A stretch of 53,608 nt of DNA from Janthinobacterium sp. (GTDB taxonomy: Bacteria; Pseudomonadota; Gammaproteobacteria; Burkholderiales; Chitinibacteraceae). This document shows, piece by piece, positions 37,814 to 49,216 of the stretch. The position numbers and the translations under genes were made by a program. How positions within the stretch are numbered: the stretch's first letter is position 1; every line of letters starts with the position of its first letter. The notes under the pieces were generated by a model. It had not been told where the DNA came from. It saw nothing but the letters and a program-made list of their open reading frames with translations, and ran no database searches. The stretch spans positions 1 through 53,608 of the forward strand of contig JANYCY010000086.1 in assembly GCA_025360045.1 (NCBI GenBank), written 5' to 3'.

Positions 37814-39037
37814 ATGAATAAATATGCTCTGCCAGCCCTGCTGGCTAGTCTGCTTGCCCCACTTGCCAGTGCCCACGGCACAATGGAAGTGCCAATCAGC
37901 CGAATCTTAAGCTGCTTTAACGAAGGTCCAGAGAATCCAAAATCAGCAGCTTGCCAAGCAGCAGTTGCGCTCTCTGGCCCGCAGATGCTTTATGACTGGT
38001 CTGGTGTTAATCAGCTACCCAATGGCAATCACAAAGCCTTTGTACCCGATGGTCAGCTTTGCGCCGGGGGTAAATCTAATTATGCGGGGATGAATTTAGC
38101 CCGCACCGACTGGCCAGTCACGCCGATTGCCGCCAATGCCAATGGGCAATTCGACTTTATCTATACCGCCCCAGCCATGCACCAAACCCGCAATTGGCAA
38201 TTCTTTATCACCAAAGATGGCTGGAACCCAAATAAAGCATTAGCTTGGTCTGATCTAGAAGAAACCCCTTTTTGTACCTTGGGCAATACGGCCGCCGTCG
38301 ATAAAAAATACAAACTAAGCTGCCCGCTGCCTAAAAAGACTGGCATACACATTATTTATAATGTGTGGCAGCGCAGCGATAGTGATGAGGCGTTTTACTC
38401 CTGCTCCGATGTTAATTTCTCTGGCACGCTTTCCACCTACAAAGAACTAGGCCAAATTCGCGCCCAGCAAGATTTAAAAGCCGATACCAAGGTCACATTC
38501 CGCCTCTTTGATAAAGATGGCCGCGACCTAGAAAGCTTCTCGATTACCACAGGCTACGATAGCCAAACCGGCGAAAATACATCTTTGGCCGCCAACTGGC
38601 CTTTCTATTTGGCGCAGAAAGTGAATGTCAACTCGCGCTATATCAGCGTGGGCGTACTAGCGAGCAACGGCAGCGTATCCCCAGTTAAATCGGTACAAGA
38701 CAACCGTGTGTATGCCCGCAATAATGGGGAATACAACTTTAAAGTGGATATTGGCGGCGTGATTGTGCCAACTCCGACGCCGACACCTGTGCCGACACCT
38801 GTGCCGACTCCAGTACCAACGCCTGTGCCAACTCCGATTCCTACACCAGTACCAACCCCTCCGCCATCCAGCAGCTGCGCACCTGATTGGAAGGCAGGCA
38901 GCACCTATGCCACGGTCAATACCAAGGTCAGCCAGAACCTGCGTAACTACCAAAACAAATGGTGGACAGTTGGTGAAGAGCCGGCAAAAAGTGGCCAGTG
39001 GGGCGTATGGAAAGACTTGGGCGCTTGCAAGAAGTAA
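37814..39037 (+). CDS. Secreted AA10 lytic polysaccharide monooxygenase with C-terminal chitin-binding module
   Basis: A 407-aa secreted copper enzyme that cleaves crystalline chitin (or possibly cellulose) oxidatively. I chose ATG 37814, giving the signal peptide MNKYALPALLASLLAPLASA and leaving His as mature residue 1 (HGTMEVPISR), which is required for the copper histidine brace. The second brace histidine is in TAPAMHQTRNWQF. After the catalytic domain (to about mature residue 290) comes a VPTP/PTP linker and a ~50-aa CBM5/12-type module (CAPDWKAGSTY, WWTVGEEP, WGVWKDLGAC). ATG 37799 is possible but would add a charged MDENA before the signal peptide. The CBM type points to chitin as substrate. 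Confidence 0.93.
   Translation: MNKYALPALLASLLAPLASAHGTMEVPISRILSCFNEGPENPKSAACQAAVALSGPQMLYDWSGVNQLPNGNHKAFVPDGQLCAGGKSNYAGMNLARTDWPVTPIAANANGQFDFIYTAPAMHQTRNWQFFITKDGWNPNKALAWSDLEETPFCTLGNTAAVDKKYKLSCPLPKKTGIHIIYNVWQRSDSDEAFYSCSDVNFSGTLSTYKELGQIRAQQDLKADTKVTFRLFDKDGRDLESFSITTGYDSQTGENTSLAANWPFYLAQKVNVNSRYISVGVLASNGSVSPVKSVQDNRVYARNNGEYNFKVDIGGVIVPTPTPTPVPTPVPTPVPTPVPTPIPTPVPTPPPSSSCAPDWKAGSTYATVNTKVSQNLRNYQNKWWTVGEEPAKSGQWGVWKDLGACKK
38765..38863 (+). repeat. Coding tandem repeat for the Pro-Thr linker of the LPMO
   Basis: Imperfect 12-bp units (CCTGTGCCGACA type) encode repeated PVPT. The flexible linker joins the catalytic and chitin-binding domains. The repeat number could vary between strains by slippage. 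Confidence 0.85.
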
Positions 39038-39043
39038 ATCTTT

Positions 39044-39412
39044 TAGGGCGGCGGGTGAAACCCCATGTGCGCTAACTAATTTGCTTTTGCCTTAGCAAGT
39101 AGCGAAAAAACATAATGACTACGCTCTCTACACGGGGCTTAAAAATCCCCTTGAAGCACGCCGAAGCGAGGAATAAGCGGATCGGGGTTTCGGAAAAGGG
39201 GTAGCGAGGCAGCGAGCGAGCAGCCTTTTTCGCCGAGCCGGTTATCCGCAGTGAGGGGCTTTCGTGCTGGTCGGGGCGGCCTTCTTTGCTTACTTTCTTG
39301 GCCGTTCAAGAAAGTGAGTCCCCGCGGGGATCCCGCACCAAAATCAACGTGCCGAAGGCACTAAATAAAAACTTTTTGTATTTGCTTAGCGCATATGGGT
39401 TAAAACCCGCCA
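39044..39412 (+). repeat. ~370-bp intergenic element, copy 1 (family G)
   Basis: The left end TTAGGGCGGCGGGTGAAACCCC and right end GGTTAAAACCCGCCAT are degenerate inverted repeats of the GTAGGGCGGG type. The core (39119-39380) shares long blocks with the copies at 42572, 46558 and 51199, including GGGGCGGCCTTCTTTG, the hairpin ACTTTCTTGGCCGTTCAAG and AACGTGCCGAAGGCACTAAA. No reading frame is kept between copies. It lies between the convergent LPMO and ahpF genes. Confidence 0.85.
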
Positions 39413-39449
39413 TATAAATGATGCAATGCTTACAAGTGAGTGGCAATGC

Positions 39450-39489
39450 AAACAGCCGCGAAAACCTATAAGGTCTTCGCGGCTGTTTT
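39450..39489 (-). terminator. Terminator of ahpF
   Basis: AAACAGCCGCGAA and TTCGCGGCTGTTT form a 13-bp stem with a T/A run on each side, 17 bp after the ahpF stop codon. Confidence 0.85.
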
Positions 39490-39505
39490 ATCGGAGCCGT
39501 GCTTG

Positions 39506-41050
39506 TTAGCTGCGCATCAAATGATCAAATGCACCCAACGAAGCTTTTGCACCATCGCCCATGGCAATCACAATTTGCTTGAATGGCACGGTCGTCACGT
39601 CTCCTGCGGCAAAGACACCAGCCAGCGAGGTCTGACCTCGGTTATCCACCTCAATCTCGCCATGTTTGCTTAAATCCAAAGTGCCTTTTAGCCAATCAGT
39701 ATTCGGCAATAAGCCAATTTGCACAAAGATCCCTGCCAAATCGACCTGATGTGATTCACCTGTTTGGCGATCGGTATATTGCAGGCCGCTGACCTTTTGC
39801 CCATCGCCCAATACGGATGTGGTTTGCGCTTGTTTAATCACCACCACATTCGGCAGGCTATAGAGTTTTTTCTGCAATACGGCATCGGCGCGCAGTTCTG
39901 CGCCAAACTCCAGCAGGGTAACGTGTTCCACAATCCCAGCCAGATCAATCGCCGCTTCTACGCCAGAATTGCCACCGCCTACGACGGCAATCCGTTTGCC
40001 TTTAAACAGCGGGCCATCGCAATGCGGGCAGTAAGCCACGCCACGGCCACGGTATTCTTTTTCGCCAGGCACATTCATTTCACGCCAGCGTGCACCAGTC
40101 GCAATAATCACCGATTTGCTTTTAAGCGTGGCACCACTAGCAAGGCGAATCTGGCTGATGCCGTTTTCATCGAGGCTGAGCGATTCGGCGCGTTGCAGAT
40201 TCATAATGTCTACATCGTATTGCTTTACATGCTGCTCCAGCGCTGTAACCAGCTTTGGCCCTTCGGTTTCTTGCACCGAAATAAAGTTTTCGATACTCAT
40301 GGTGTCCAGCACCTGTCCACCAAAGCGCTCGGCCACCACACCGGTGCGGATACCTTTACGTGCAGCGTAAACAGCAGCCGCCGCGCCAGCTGGCCCACCG
40401 CCAATCACCAGTAAATCAAATTGATCCTTGCCTGAAATCGCTTCCGCCTGACGCGCCACCGAGCCGGTATCGAGCTTGGCAACGATTTCCTCAATCCCCA
40501 TCCGGCCCTGACCAAAAGCTTCGCCATTCAGATACACCGAAGGCACCGCCATAATTTGCCTAGCGTTCACTTCATCCTGATACAGCGCACCGTCGATCAT
40601 TACATGGCTGATTTTTGGGTTAAGTACCGCCATTAAATTAAGCGATTGCACCACTTCCGGGCAATTTTGGCAGGTCAGTGAAATAAAGGTTTCAAAGCGT
40701 AACTCGCCAGGCAGCGCTTTAATTTGCTCAATCAGCGCAGCTTCAATTTTGGGAGGATGTCCACCGACTTGCAGCAAGCCCAGCACCAAGGAAGTAAACT
40801 CATGCCCCATCGGAATCCCAGCAAAGCGCACACGAGGCTCTTCGCCAATTCGGGCAATGCCAAAGGAAGGTTTCAGCACAGCATCGTCAAAACGCAGGGT
40901 AATTTTATCTGATAGCTCAGTGATTTCTTGCAATAAGCTTTGCATTTCTAGCGCAGCGCTACTTTCATCTACGGAGGCAATCAGCTCAATTGGGAATTGC
41001 AGTTTTTCTAAATAGGCAGCGAGTTGGGTTTTAATATTTGATTCAAGCAT
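39506..41050 (-). CDS. ahpF: Alkyl hydroperoxide reductase subunit F
   Basis: A 514-aa flavoprotein that passes electrons from NADH to AhpC. The N-terminal tandem thioredoxin-fold domain carries the TCQNCPEVV redox pair. The thioredoxin-reductase-like part has [17 protein letters not shown] (FAD), the redox [10 protein letters not shown], and [15 protein letters not shown] (NADH). The length matches E. coli AhpF. CGGAGAATTCATC precedes the ATG. It lies 239 bp downstream of ahpC on the same strand, with a family B hairpin between them, so the pair is probably co-regulated. Confidence 0.96.
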   Translation of the reverse strand: MLESNIKTQLAAYLEKLQFPIELIASVDESSAALEMQSLLQEITELSDKITLRFDDAVLKPSFGIARIGEEPRVRFAGIPMGHEFTSLVLGLLQVGGHPPKIEAALIEQIKALPGELRFETFISLTCQNCPEVVQSLNLMAVLNPKISHVMIDGALYQDEVNARQIMAVPSVYLNGEAFGQGRMGIEEIVAKLDTGSVARQAEAISGKDQFDLLVIGGGPAGAAAAVYAARKGIRTGVVAERFGGQVLDTMSIENFISVQETEGPKLVTALEQHVKQYDVDIMNLQRAESLSLDENGISQIRLASGATLKSKSVIIATGARWREMNVPGEKEYRGRGVAYCPHCDGPLFKGKRIAVVGGGNSGVEAAIDLAGIVEHVTLLEFGAELRADAVLQKKLYSLPNVVVIKQAQTTSVLGDGQKVSGLQYTDRQTGESHQVDLAGIFVQIGLLPNTDWLKGTLDLSKHGEIEVDNRGQTSLAGVFAAGDVTTVPFKQIVIAMGDGAKASLGAFDHLMRS

Positions 41051-41209
41051 GATGAATTCTCCGGAATAGTTTTTATTGAAAAAGCGCTTTGCGCTGATAG
41101 AGAAAAGTGCTTTTGCAATAAAAGCGAAGGTTGTGTGGCGTGGCTGTATGGCTAATAAGACCTACTGACTTAAAAATATTATTACTGCACATTACAAACA
41201 TTGGATCAT

Positions 41210-41270
41210 CGTAGGGCGGGTGAAACCCGCGTACTTTTCAGCATTGCTCGCGGGTTGCACCCGCCCTACG
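41210..41270. repeat. Short 61-bp GTAGGGCGGG hairpin, complete copy (family B)
   Basis: CGTAGGGCGGGTGAAACCCG pairs with CGGGTTGCACCCGCCCTACG around the loop GTACTTTTCAGCATTGCTCG. The same arms and part of the same loop bound the ~397-bp element at 51199-51595. It lies in the ahpC-ahpF spacer. Confidence 0.88.
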
Positions 41271-41289
41271 AATCCACAAGATTAATTAA

Positions 41290-41853
41290 TTAAATCTTGC
41301 CCACTAAATCAAGCGATGGAGCCAAGGTGGCCGCACCGGGTTGCCATTTAGCTGGGCAAACTTCGCCTGGGTGCTTGGCGATATATTGAGCGGCTTGCAC
41401 TTTGCGCATCAGCTCTGCGGCAGAGCGGCCAATGCCGTTATCGTGAATTTCGCACAGCTTGATCTGGCCTTCTGGGTTGATCAAGAAAGTACCGCGCAGT
41501 GCGAGGCCTTCTTCTTCGATCATCACATCAAAATTGCGAGTCAGCGTACCGGTAGGGTCAGCCAGCATCGGGTAGTTGATCTTTTTGATCGTGTCCGATG
41601 TATCGTGCCAAGCCTTGTGGGTGAACTGGGTATCGGTAGAAACCGAGTAAACCTCTACACCCATTTTTTGGAATTCTGGGTAAAAATCAGCCAAGTCGCC
41701 TAATTCGGTAGGGCAAACAAAAGTGAAATCGGCTGGGTAGAAGAACACAATCGACCACTTGCCTTTCAGATCCGCTTCGCTGACTGAAGTGAATTTACCT
41801 GCATGGAATGCGTTAACTTTAAATGGTTTAATTTCGCTATTGATCAAAGACAT
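41290..41853 (-). CDS. ahpC: Alkyl hydroperoxide reductase subunit C (2-Cys peroxiredoxin)
   Basis: A 187-aa typical 2-Cys peroxiredoxin that reduces hydrogen peroxide and organic peroxides. The peroxidatic cysteine is in [12 protein letters not shown] and the resolving cysteine is near the C-terminus in [11 protein letters not shown]. The length is that of the AhpC/Prx1 class. AGGAG precedes the ATG. ahpF follows downstream as its reductant. An OxyR-like pattern lies upstream. Confidence 0.97.
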   Translation of the reverse strand: MSLINSEIKPFKVNAFHAGKFTSVSEADLKGKWSIVFFYPADFTFVCPTELGDLADFYPEFQKMGVEVYSVSTDTQFTHKAWHDTSDTIKKINYPMLADPTGTLTRNFDVMIEEEGLALRGTFLINPEGQIKLCEIHDNGIGRSAAELMRKVQAAQYIAKHPGEVCPAKWQPGAATLAPSLDLVGKI

Positions 41854-41934
41854 GGTGTAACTCCTAAGTAGAGAAAGTGTTGTTTGTGAAGCAGTGAAGT
41901 CATCTTAAGCCCCTGCCTCTCTTAGGTCCAATTG

Positions 41935-41980
41935 ATAGTTTTAATCTTGCACATTGATAATTGCTATAAACAAAAACTAT
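41935..41980. promoter_or_regulatory. Possible OxyR-binding region upstream of ahpC
   Basis: ATTGATAG and ATTGATAA recur 22 bp apart, the repeat distance of OxyR half-sites, and an ATAA-N7-CTAT pair follows at 41966-41980. The full four-part OxyR consensus is not met. It lies about 80-125 bp upstream of ahpC, the classic OxyR target. Confidence 0.35.
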
Positions 41981-42065
41981 TACACAGGCATGCCGAATGC
42001 TCACACCTAAATTTGTGATTGACTCGATTTGAAACGGATGAGATGAAAGCAGGGGGTGAACTAAG

Positions 42066-42139
42066 CGTCATCCCCGAATGGTTTGATCGGGGATCCAGCA
42101 GAGCCACTGGATTCCCGACAGAAGCACTCAGTAATGACG
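42066..42139. repeat. 74-bp palindromic dispersed repeat (family A), copy 2
   Basis: Identical to the copy at 2677-2750 except for about three positions, and the same length. It begins CGTCATCCCCGAATGG and ends AATGACG. It lies between ahpC and the ykgJ-like gene. Confidence 0.88.
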
Positions 42140-42220
42140 ATATTATTGAGTATGCCCTTTCGGGATTTATTTCGAGCCCTACCCTTCAGGCGAAAACACT
42201 CAGATCACAACAAGTAGTAT

Positions 42221-42520
42221 TTATTGATTAAGCTGCCAGCGCGCCGTCAAAATAGGGATGCGCTTTCTTTGCTCCATGCAATCAAAATCGCCTTCTTGAT
42301 AATCGCGACAAATCCACGGTCTTTGCTCGTAGATGGTACACATCATGCTGCGACGATCGAGCGCTGCGCACCAGCCATCCTCCAGCCTGTGCATAATCTC
42401 GCCACCCCAAGCATCTTGCTCGACATACTCCGGCGGCACATCATCATCCCCAGCAATCAGCATCACTTCTAGCTGGCAACAACAGGCTTTACAGGTAGTA
42501 CAGGATACGGCGGAAGACAT
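42221..42520 (-). CDS. YkgJ-family cysteine-cluster protein
   Basis: A 99-aa small protein with the cysteine pattern of the YkgJ/UPF0153 zinc- or iron-chelating family: CTTCKACCC near the N-terminus, then single cysteines in GWCAAL, MMCTIYEQRPWICRDY and DFDCME. The RPWICRDY-like segment is the family hallmark (usually RPxxCRxF). Function is not established; the cysteines suggest metal binding. The length is at the short end of the family. It stands alone between a repeat A copy and a long family G element. Confidence 0.85.
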   Translation of the reverse strand: MSSAVSCTTCKACCCQLEVMLIAGDDDVPPEYVEQDAWGGEIMHRLEDGWCAALDRRSMMCTIYEQRPWICRDYQEGDFDCMEQRKRIPILTARWQLNQ

Positions 42521-42571
42521 AGTTCACTCGATTGTTCTGTGAGATTCAATTTTATAAACATTGCGTCATGC

Positions 42572-42942
42572 GTAGGCTGGGTGAAACCTCATACGCTCTA
42601 AGCAATTAGTTTTGCAATAGCAAACAACCAAAAAACATACTGACCAGGCTCTCCACATAGGGCTTTTAAAATCCCCTTGAAACACGCCGGAGCGAGGCAG
42701 CGAGCCAATCCCGCCCGCCGCCGACTCGATTGTCCGCAGCGCAGGGGCCTTCGTGTTTCGTGGGGCGGCCTTCTTTGGCTTCGTTTCTTGGCCGTTCAAG
42801 AAAGGAAGGCCCCCGCGGTGGCCAACCGCTCCAAAATCAACGTGCCGAAGGCACTAAAAAGGTCTTTTAGACTTTGCTTAGTGCACTTGGCGTGAAACCT
42901 GCCAATGCTATGTGTAAATCCGGCGGGTTTCACCCTCCCTAC
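42572..42942 (+). repeat. ~371-bp intergenic element, copy 2 (family G)
   Basis: The left end GTAGGCTGGGTGAAACC and right end GGGTTTCACCCTCCCTAC are inverted repeats. The core shares GGGGCGGCCTTCTTTGG, TTTCTTGGCCGTTCAAGAAA and AACGTGCCGAAGGCACTAAA with the other copies, in the same orientation. It lies between the ends of the pat and ykgJ-like genes. Confidence 0.88.
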
Positions 42943-42957
42943 AAAAGCATAAACGCC

Positions 42958-45633
42958 TCACAACTCCTTCACCACCCACTTCAGCCCACTGTCTTCTGGA
43001 TGAGTTTGAATCGTGAAGCCAAGGTGTTTCATAAAAGCCAGCATGGTTTTATTGCTGGTGAGCACTTCGCCCTCAATGATGGATAAACCCATATCACGGG
43101 CCGCAGTGAAGAGGGCTTCCATTAGGCGGTTGCCAAGGCCTTTGCCTTGCCATGCATCGTCGATCACCACGGCAAATTCGCAGCTGTCTTTATCGGGGTT
43201 GGCAGTATAACGGGCTACGCCGATAATTTGCTCGCCCTGGCCTGCCTGCACCGTGGCGGCAATGGCCATTTCCCGTGCGTAATCAAGATGAGTAAAGCGC
43301 GCCAGCAGGCTTTGCGGCAGGGATTTAAGCACGCTCATATAGCGGTTGTAGCGCGTCTCATCCGATAGGCGGCTGACAAACTGAATCAGCAACTCGGCGT
43401 CTTCTGGCCGAATCGGGCGCAAGATCATCGGCATGCCGGTTTTGAGCTGAGTGAGCTGCATCAGATGCGATGGATAGGGATGAATGGCCATATGCGCGTA
43501 GCGGCGGGCTTTGGGGCTCACCGCCGCCACAATAATACTGGCATCCACCGCAATCACGCCGTTTTCATCGCTGATCAGCGGGTTAATATCCAGCTGCTGA
43601 ATCTGTGGTAATTCGCAGACCATTTCAGAAACGCGTAACAACACATTTTTAACTGCCTCGATATTCACTGCAGGCTGGTTTCTGAAAGGGGCGAGCATTT
43701 TTTTAATCCGCGTGCGGCGGATCAAATGGTCTGCCAGATAATCATTTAAGGGCGGCAGTGATACGGCAATATCGTTAAATACTTCTACCGCAATCCCACC
43801 CGCACCAAAGCTAATCACCGGGCCAAAGGCCGAATCGTTGACAACCCCCACCATCAGCTCACGGGCGTATTTTTTACCGTGCATAGGTTGCACCGTCAGA
43901 CCGCGCACACGCTCAACGCCCAGCTTATCGTGGGCACGGCTGAGCATTTTATTAGCTTCACTGGCCACGCCAATCAGGCTGTTTAAATTGAGCACTACGC
44001 CATCAATATCGGTTTTGTGCATCACATCGATAGCATCTATTTTCAGCACCACCGGCAGGCCCATGCCCATGGCGGCATTCACCGCATCGTCGGCACTATT
44101 GGCACGCACCGTCATGGCGACGGGGATATGAAACGCCCTTAAAATCGCTTTTGATTCAATTTCATCCAGCAGACTACGGCCATCGGCCAACACTTTATCG
44201 ATCACCATATGCGCCGTTTCCATATCCGGCGCTTCCCACTCGCCCAGCGGGGCAGGGGTTTGCAATAAAAGCTGCTGATTGTGCTGCCACGCTGCCAAGG
44301 AATAAAACACTTCTACGGCGTGCTCGGGCGCAGAAAAACTGGCGCATCCTGCCTTAACCAGCAGCTTGCGGCTGGCATCGACTTTTTTACCGCCTATCCA
44401 CGCCATCAGCAGCGGTTTGTCGCTGGTTTTTTTCAGCGCAATCATCGCCTCCGCCGTGCGCAGATGATCTGTGCCTGCTTGCGGAGTAAACACCACCAAC
44501 ACGCCATCGATATTTGGGTCGGCCAGTACGGCTTCAACCACCAATTTAAATCGCTCGGGCGAGGCGTCCCCTAAGATATCCACCGGATTATTGCGGCTGG
44601 CTTGCGCGGGCAGATTTTTAGCCAGCCAAGCCACGGTGCTAGGGGCCAGCTCGGGTAACAACACGTGTAAATCACGCGCCCTATCCACCGCCATCATCCC
44701 CGCGCCTATGCCATTGGTGACCACGGCCAAGCGGCGGCCCTTGGTTTTGAACGTGCCATTCAATACTTTTGCAGCGGTAAACAGCTGATTAATCGAGCGT
44801 AGGCGCAGCACACCGGCGCGTTTGAGCGCGGCATCAAACACATCATCTCGGCCTATCAAGCGCTCGGAATGAGTGCGGCCATGCGCGGCAGAGACATCGT
44901 TATAACGGCCGACTTTTAGCGCCATCACCGGCTTAGAGCGCGCCGCAGCCCGCACTGCCGACATAAAGGTGCGCGCCTCTTGCAAATCTTCGATATACAG
45001 CAAAATGCTCTGAGTTTTAGGGTCTGCCACCAGATAATCCAGCACCTCGCCCACATCCACATCTGCCGCCGAGCCTAAAGACACCACAGAAGAAAAACCC
45101 ACATCGTGCGATTCGGCCCAATCTAAAATCGCCGAGGTTATCGATGAGGATTGCGATACCAAGGCCATGCTGCCATTTTTAAGCTTGCCCTGATAATTGC
45201 CCGCCATAAATTTAGAGCTCACGCGGCAGAGGCCAAATACCGTTGGCCCCATTATCCGAATGCCGTAATGCCGTGCCCTCTCCATAATTTTATTCAGTAA
45301 AGTCTGGCTCTTTGTCCCCACAAAATCGCAAGACATAATCACCACAGCTTTAACGCCTTTTTTGCCACACTCCTCAATTAAATCGATCAAGGTTTTAGCT
45401 GGGGTCGCGATAATCACCAAATCCACCACCATCGGCACCTTGGCGAGTGATTTAAATGCCGCGATACCCTGCACCTGATCATGATGCAAATTAACGGGAA
45501 ATAACTTCCCCGAATAGCCTGCATCGAGCAAATTAGCAAACACCGTGCGGCCCACTGCACCTGGCGTTTCAGATGCACCAATCACCGCCACCGAGCAGGG
45601 GTCAAACAAGGGAGAAAGATAGTGTGGTTTCAT
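42958..45633 (-). CDS. Pat-type protein lysine acetyltransferase (acyl-CoA-synthetase-like plus GNAT)
   Basis: An 891-aa fusion like E. coli PatZ/YfiQ (886 aa). The N-terminal ~700 residues resemble NDP-forming acyl-CoA synthetases: a CoA-binding Rossmann domain ([15 protein letters not shown]), a succinyl-CoA-ligase-like domain ([16 protein letters not shown]) and an ATP-grasp domain ([21 protein letters not shown]). The C-terminal ~170 residues are a GNAT acetyltransferase with the acetyl-CoA loop [13 protein letters not shown]. In other bacteria these enzymes acetylate and inactivate acetyl-CoA synthetase. The open frame extends to 45678, but ATG 45633 ([12 protein letters not shown]) matches the family start; no strong ribosome-binding site is visible for either. 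Confidence 0.92.
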   Translation of the reverse strand: MKPHYLSPLFDPCSVAVIGASETPGAVGRTVFANLLDAGYSGKLFPVNLHHDQVQGIAAFKSLAKVPMVVDLVIIATPAKTLIDLIEECGKKGVKAVVIMSCDFVGTKSQTLLNKIMERARHYGIRIMGPTVFGLCRVSSKFMAGNYQGKLKNGSMALVSQSSSITSAILDWAESHDVGFSSVVSLGSAADVDVGEVLDYLVADPKTQSILLYIEDLQEARTFMSAVRAAARSKPVMALKVGRYNDVSAAHGRTHSERLIGRDDVFDAALKRAGVLRLRSINQLFTAAKVLNGTFKTKGRRLAVVTNGIGAGMMAVDRARDLHVLLPELAPSTVAWLAKNLPAQASRNNPVDILGDASPERFKLVVEAVLADPNIDGVLVVFTPQAGTDHLRTAEAMIALKKTSDKPLLMAWIGGKKVDASRKLLVKAGCASFSAPEHAVEVFYSLAAWQHNQQLLLQTPAPLGEWEAPDMETAHMVIDKVLADGRSLLDEIESKAILRAFHIPVAMTVRANSADDAVNAAMGMGLPVVLKIDAIDVMHKTDIDGVVLNLNSLIGVASEANKMLSRAHDKLGVERVRGLTVQPMHGKKYARELMVGVVNDSAFGPVISFGAGGIAVEVFNDIAVSLPPLNDYLADHLIRRTRIKKMLAPFRNQPAVNIEAVKNVLLRVSEMVCELPQIQQLDINPLISDENGVIAVDASIIVAAVSPKARRYAHMAIHPYPSHLMQLTQLKTGMPMILRPIRPEDAELLIQFVSRLSDETRYNRYMSVLKSLPQSLLARFTHLDYAREMAIAATVQAGQGEQIIGVARYTANPDKDSCEFAVVIDDAWQGKGLGNRLMEALFTAARDMGLSIIEGEVLTSNKTMLAFMKHLGFTIQTHPEDSGLKWVVKEL

Positions 45634-45803
45634 GGCTGACAAATCATAAAGGATTGCTGCGTAGTGTATACCGCCCAAGTGTTCATTGCTGTGTAAGGAG
45701 TGCTTATTATATATGGAGCAAAATACCTACAAGCAATGGTGCATGCCGCCGCCGCAAGCCTTATAATTGCCGCCGTTCTCAATTGAAACTATGGAATCAT
45801 CCA

Positions 45804-46331
45804 ATGGACATCAGCAAAATTGCCGCAGGCAAAGATTTACCAAACGATTTCAATGTCATTATCGAAATCCCTGCTAATGCACCCCCAATCAAATATGAAT
45901 TCGATAAAGCATCGGGCGCTATCATCGTCGATCGTTTTGTTGGCACATCGATGTCCTACCCAATGAACTACGGCTTTGTGCCGCACACCCTGTCGCTAGA
46001 TGGCGATCCTGTGGATGTGCTGGTTCACACACCATTTCCATTGCTGCCAGGTATGGTTATCAAATGCCGCGCGATTGGCGTATTGGACATGGAAGACGAA
46101 GCCGGTATGGACGCAAAAGTAATTGCCGTACCCGTAGAAAAAGTATGTGCGATGTACGCACATATCCAAAAACTGGAAGACCTGCCAGAACTGCTGTTAG
46201 CTCAAGTAAAACACTACTTCGAGCACTATAAAGACTTAGAAAAAGGCAAGTGGGTGAAGATTACAGGCTGGGGCGACAAAGCCGCAGCCCATGCAGAGAT
46301 CATGGAAAGCTACGATCGCGCACAGAAGTAA
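45804..46331 (+). CDS. ppa: Inorganic pyrophosphatase (family I)
   Basis: A 175-aa family I soluble pyrophosphatase that hydrolyses pyrophosphate to drive biosynthetic reactions. The metal-binding signature DGDPVDVLV is present, with the conserved KYEFDK and MNYGFVP segments. The length equals the E. coli enzyme. ATG 45804 is preceded by GGAA at suitable spacing; the longer open frame upstream overlaps the divergent acetyltransferase and lacks family similarity. It is divergent from pat and convergent with fghA. Confidence 0.97.
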   Translation: MDISKIAAGKDLPNDFNVIIEIPANAPPIKYEFDKASGAIIVDRFVGTSMSYPMNYGFVPHTLSLDGDPVDVLVHTPFPLLPGMVIKCRAIGVLDMEDEAGMDAKVIAVPVEKVCAMYAHIQKLEDLPELLLAQVKHYFEHYKDLEKGKWVKITGWGDKAAAHAEIMESYDRAQK

Positions 46332-46469
46332 TTAATATTCTGCAGGCAAGATCCTGCCGATAGATGCACGATAAAACGCGGGTTTCACCCGCCCTACAAG
46401 ATGATTGATCTTAAAGGGTGGCTGGGGCCCGCGTTTTTTATTGTGCTTTGAAGTTGCAAAACCAAAATA

Positions 46470-46505
46470 CTGGACCACGGAGAACACGGAGTTTCACGGA
46501 GAGAA
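46470..46505. repeat. CACGGAGA-type repeat (family D), copy 2
   Basis: The stretch reads as near-tandem units CCACGGAGAACACGGAG then TTTCACGGAGAG. It is related to the segments at 2811-2880 and 47743-47908. A solitary family B right end (CGCGGGTTTCACCCGCCC) lies nearby at 46377-46398. Confidence 0.6.
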
Positions 46506-46557
46506 ACAAGGCTTGAGTTATGTTGTTTTGTAGGTTTTGAGTATTTTAAAGCCCAGC

Positions 46558-46860
46558 AATAAGGATTCATATAGCCCTCGTGGCACGGGGCTTAAATCTC
46601 CCCTTGAAACACGCCGTAGCGAGGAACAAGCGGGGCGGGGTTTCGGCCAGGGAGCGAGGCAGCGAGCCAATCCCGCCTGCCGCCGCCTCGATTGTCCGCA
46701 GCGCAGGGGCCTTCGTGTTTCGTGGGGTCGCCTTCTTTGCTTACTTTCTTGGCGAAGCAAGAAAGTGAGTCCCAGCGGGGATCCCGCACCAAAATCAACG
46801 TGCCGAAGGCACTAAAAAGGGCTTTTAGACTTTGGTTTGCACTTATGGGTGCAACCCGCG
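46558..46860 (+). repeat. ~300-bp intergenic element, copy 3 with eroded ends (family G)
   Basis: The core is very close to the copies at 42572 and 51199 (CGCCTCGATTGTCCGCAGC, CTTTCTTGGCGAAGCAAGAA, AACGTGCCGAAGGCACTAAA). In the hairpin the loop changed from GCCGTT to GCGAAG while the stem is kept. The GTAGGGCGGG ends are missing or decayed. It lies between convergent ppa and fghA. Confidence 0.85.
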
Positions 46861-46867
46861 TTTTCAA

Positions 46868-47707
46868 CTAAGCCCCCAAATGATCCGCATGAAAGCGTAA
46901 ATGCGCTTCAATAAAGCTGGCGATAAAGTAATAGCTGTGGTCGTAGCCGGGCTGGATATTTAAAGTGAACGGCCATTGGCGCTCCCTTGCTATTTTCTCT
47001 AAAGCATCGGGCTGCAATTGCTGCGGCATAAAGCTATCTTGATCGCCCTGATCAATCAGCAGCGGCAACATTTGCGTGGCGTGCTGCATTAAGTGGCAAC
47101 TGTCGTAAGCCAGCCATGCGCTTCTATCGTCCCCAAGGTATTCGCTGAACGCCGTTTCACCCCAGGGCACTTGGGTGGGGTTTACAATCGGCGCAAAAGC
47201 CGAAGCAGAGCGATAGGCTTGCGGGTTTTTCAAAGCAATCATCAAAGCGCCATGCCCACCCATCGAATGCCCACTAATAGACTTGCGATTAGTTACCGGA
47301 AAATGCCCTTCGATTAAAGCAGGCAGTTCGCTAACGATATAATCGTACATCTGGTAATGCCGCTGCCACGGGGCCTCGGTGGCATTCACATAGAAACCCG
47401 CCCCCTGCCCTAGATCATAACGCCCCGCATCGGCGACTTCACTACCTCGCGGGCTGGTGTCTGGCATCACTAAAGCAATCCCTAGCTGCGCCGCCACCCG
47501 CTGCGCACCCGCCTTGGTGGCAAAATTTTCATCATTGCAGGTCAGGCCAGATAGCCAATAAACCACCGGCACCTTGCCCCCCTGCGCCGTTTGCGGTGGC
47601 AAATACACCGCAAACGTCATCTCGCACGAAGTGCTGCTGGCCTGATGCTTATAGCGCTTATGCCAGCCACCAAAGCTGCGGTTACTGCTGATAAGTTCCA
47701 GAGACAT
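46868..47707 (-). CDS. fghA: S-formylglutathione hydrolase
   Basis: A 279-aa esterase-D-type serine hydrolase that converts S-formylglutathione to formate and glutathione, the last step of glutathione-dependent formaldehyde detoxification. The nucleophile is in [11 protein letters not shown], the acid in [11 protein letters not shown] and the base in PGYDHSYYF. The N-terminal [13 protein letters not shown] is the family oxyanion segment. I chose ATG 47707 (MSLELISSN) because GAAAGG lies 6 nt upstream; ATG 47713 is directly against it. The length is close to E. coli FrmB/YeiG. It is downstream of frmA on the same strand, with a family D repeat between them. Confidence 0.94.
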   Translation of the reverse strand: MSLELISSNRSFGGWHKRYKHQASSTSCEMTFAVYLPPQTAQGGKVPVVYWLSGLTCNDENFATKAGAQRVAAQLGIALVMPDTSPRGSEVADAGRYDLGQGAGFYVNATEAPWQRHYQMYDYIVSELPALIEGHFPVTNRKSISGHSMGGHGALMIALKNPQAYRSASAFAPIVNPTQVPWGETAFSEYLGDDRSAWLAYDSCHLMQHATQMLPLLIDQGDQDSFMPQQLQPDALEKIARERQWPFTLNIQPGYDHSYYFIASFIEAHLRFHADHLGA

Positions 47708-47742
47708 AACCATCCTTTCAATTAAATGAAAACCCAAACCTT

Positions 47743-47908
47743 AAAACACGGAGAGAAGGAGGACGCGGAGATACACGGAGAAAACCCATAAACCTTGCCA
47801 TGCCACTACTTACGCAACTTACAGCTAAACCTGAAAACCTAGCTTTCGATTTTCTCCGTGAAACTCCGTACTCTCTGGGACCGAAGCGTTTCAAGACTTG
47901 GGTTTCCT
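47743..47908. repeat. CACGGAGA-type inverted arrangement (family D), copy 3
   Basis: The left part holds AACCTTAAAACACGGAGAG and ACACGGAGAAAACC. The right part holds their inverted relatives CGATTTTCTCCGTGAAACTC and CAAGACTTGGGTTTCC. It occupies most of the 217-bp spacer between frmA and fghA, so it is probably transcribed. Confidence 0.65.
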
Positions 47909-47924
47909 AAGCCATGGCTAAAAA

Positions 47925-49085
<1,161 letters not shown>

Positions 49086-49216
49086 TCAATTAAAGATAAT
49101 TAACCTAATAAGAAAGATATTGTTACTAGTGTGCAATAATTGGGGGCTGACGTACTGTGCTTTCGCTTAGCAACTCTTCGAGTTGTACGCAGAGCTTCGA
49201 GTACGTACGGTGCTTA

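Noticed and set aside
38638-38904. Gly/Val-repeat open frame antisense to the LPMO linker
   Set aside because: It is the reverse reading of the Pro-Thr linker repeat (GVGTGVGTG) and has no start signals.
42019-42231. 70-aa plus-strand open frame before the ykgJ-like gene
   Set aside because: Its middle is the 74-bp family A repeat; no ribosome-binding site or recognisable content.
46537-46867. Small open frames inside the ~400-bp repeats (also near 42566-42895 and 51265-51486), for example peptides with CPQRRGLRVSWG
   Set aside because: The frame and strand that stay open differ between copies, stops fall at different places, and no ribosome-binding site is shared. The DNA is conserved, not a protein.
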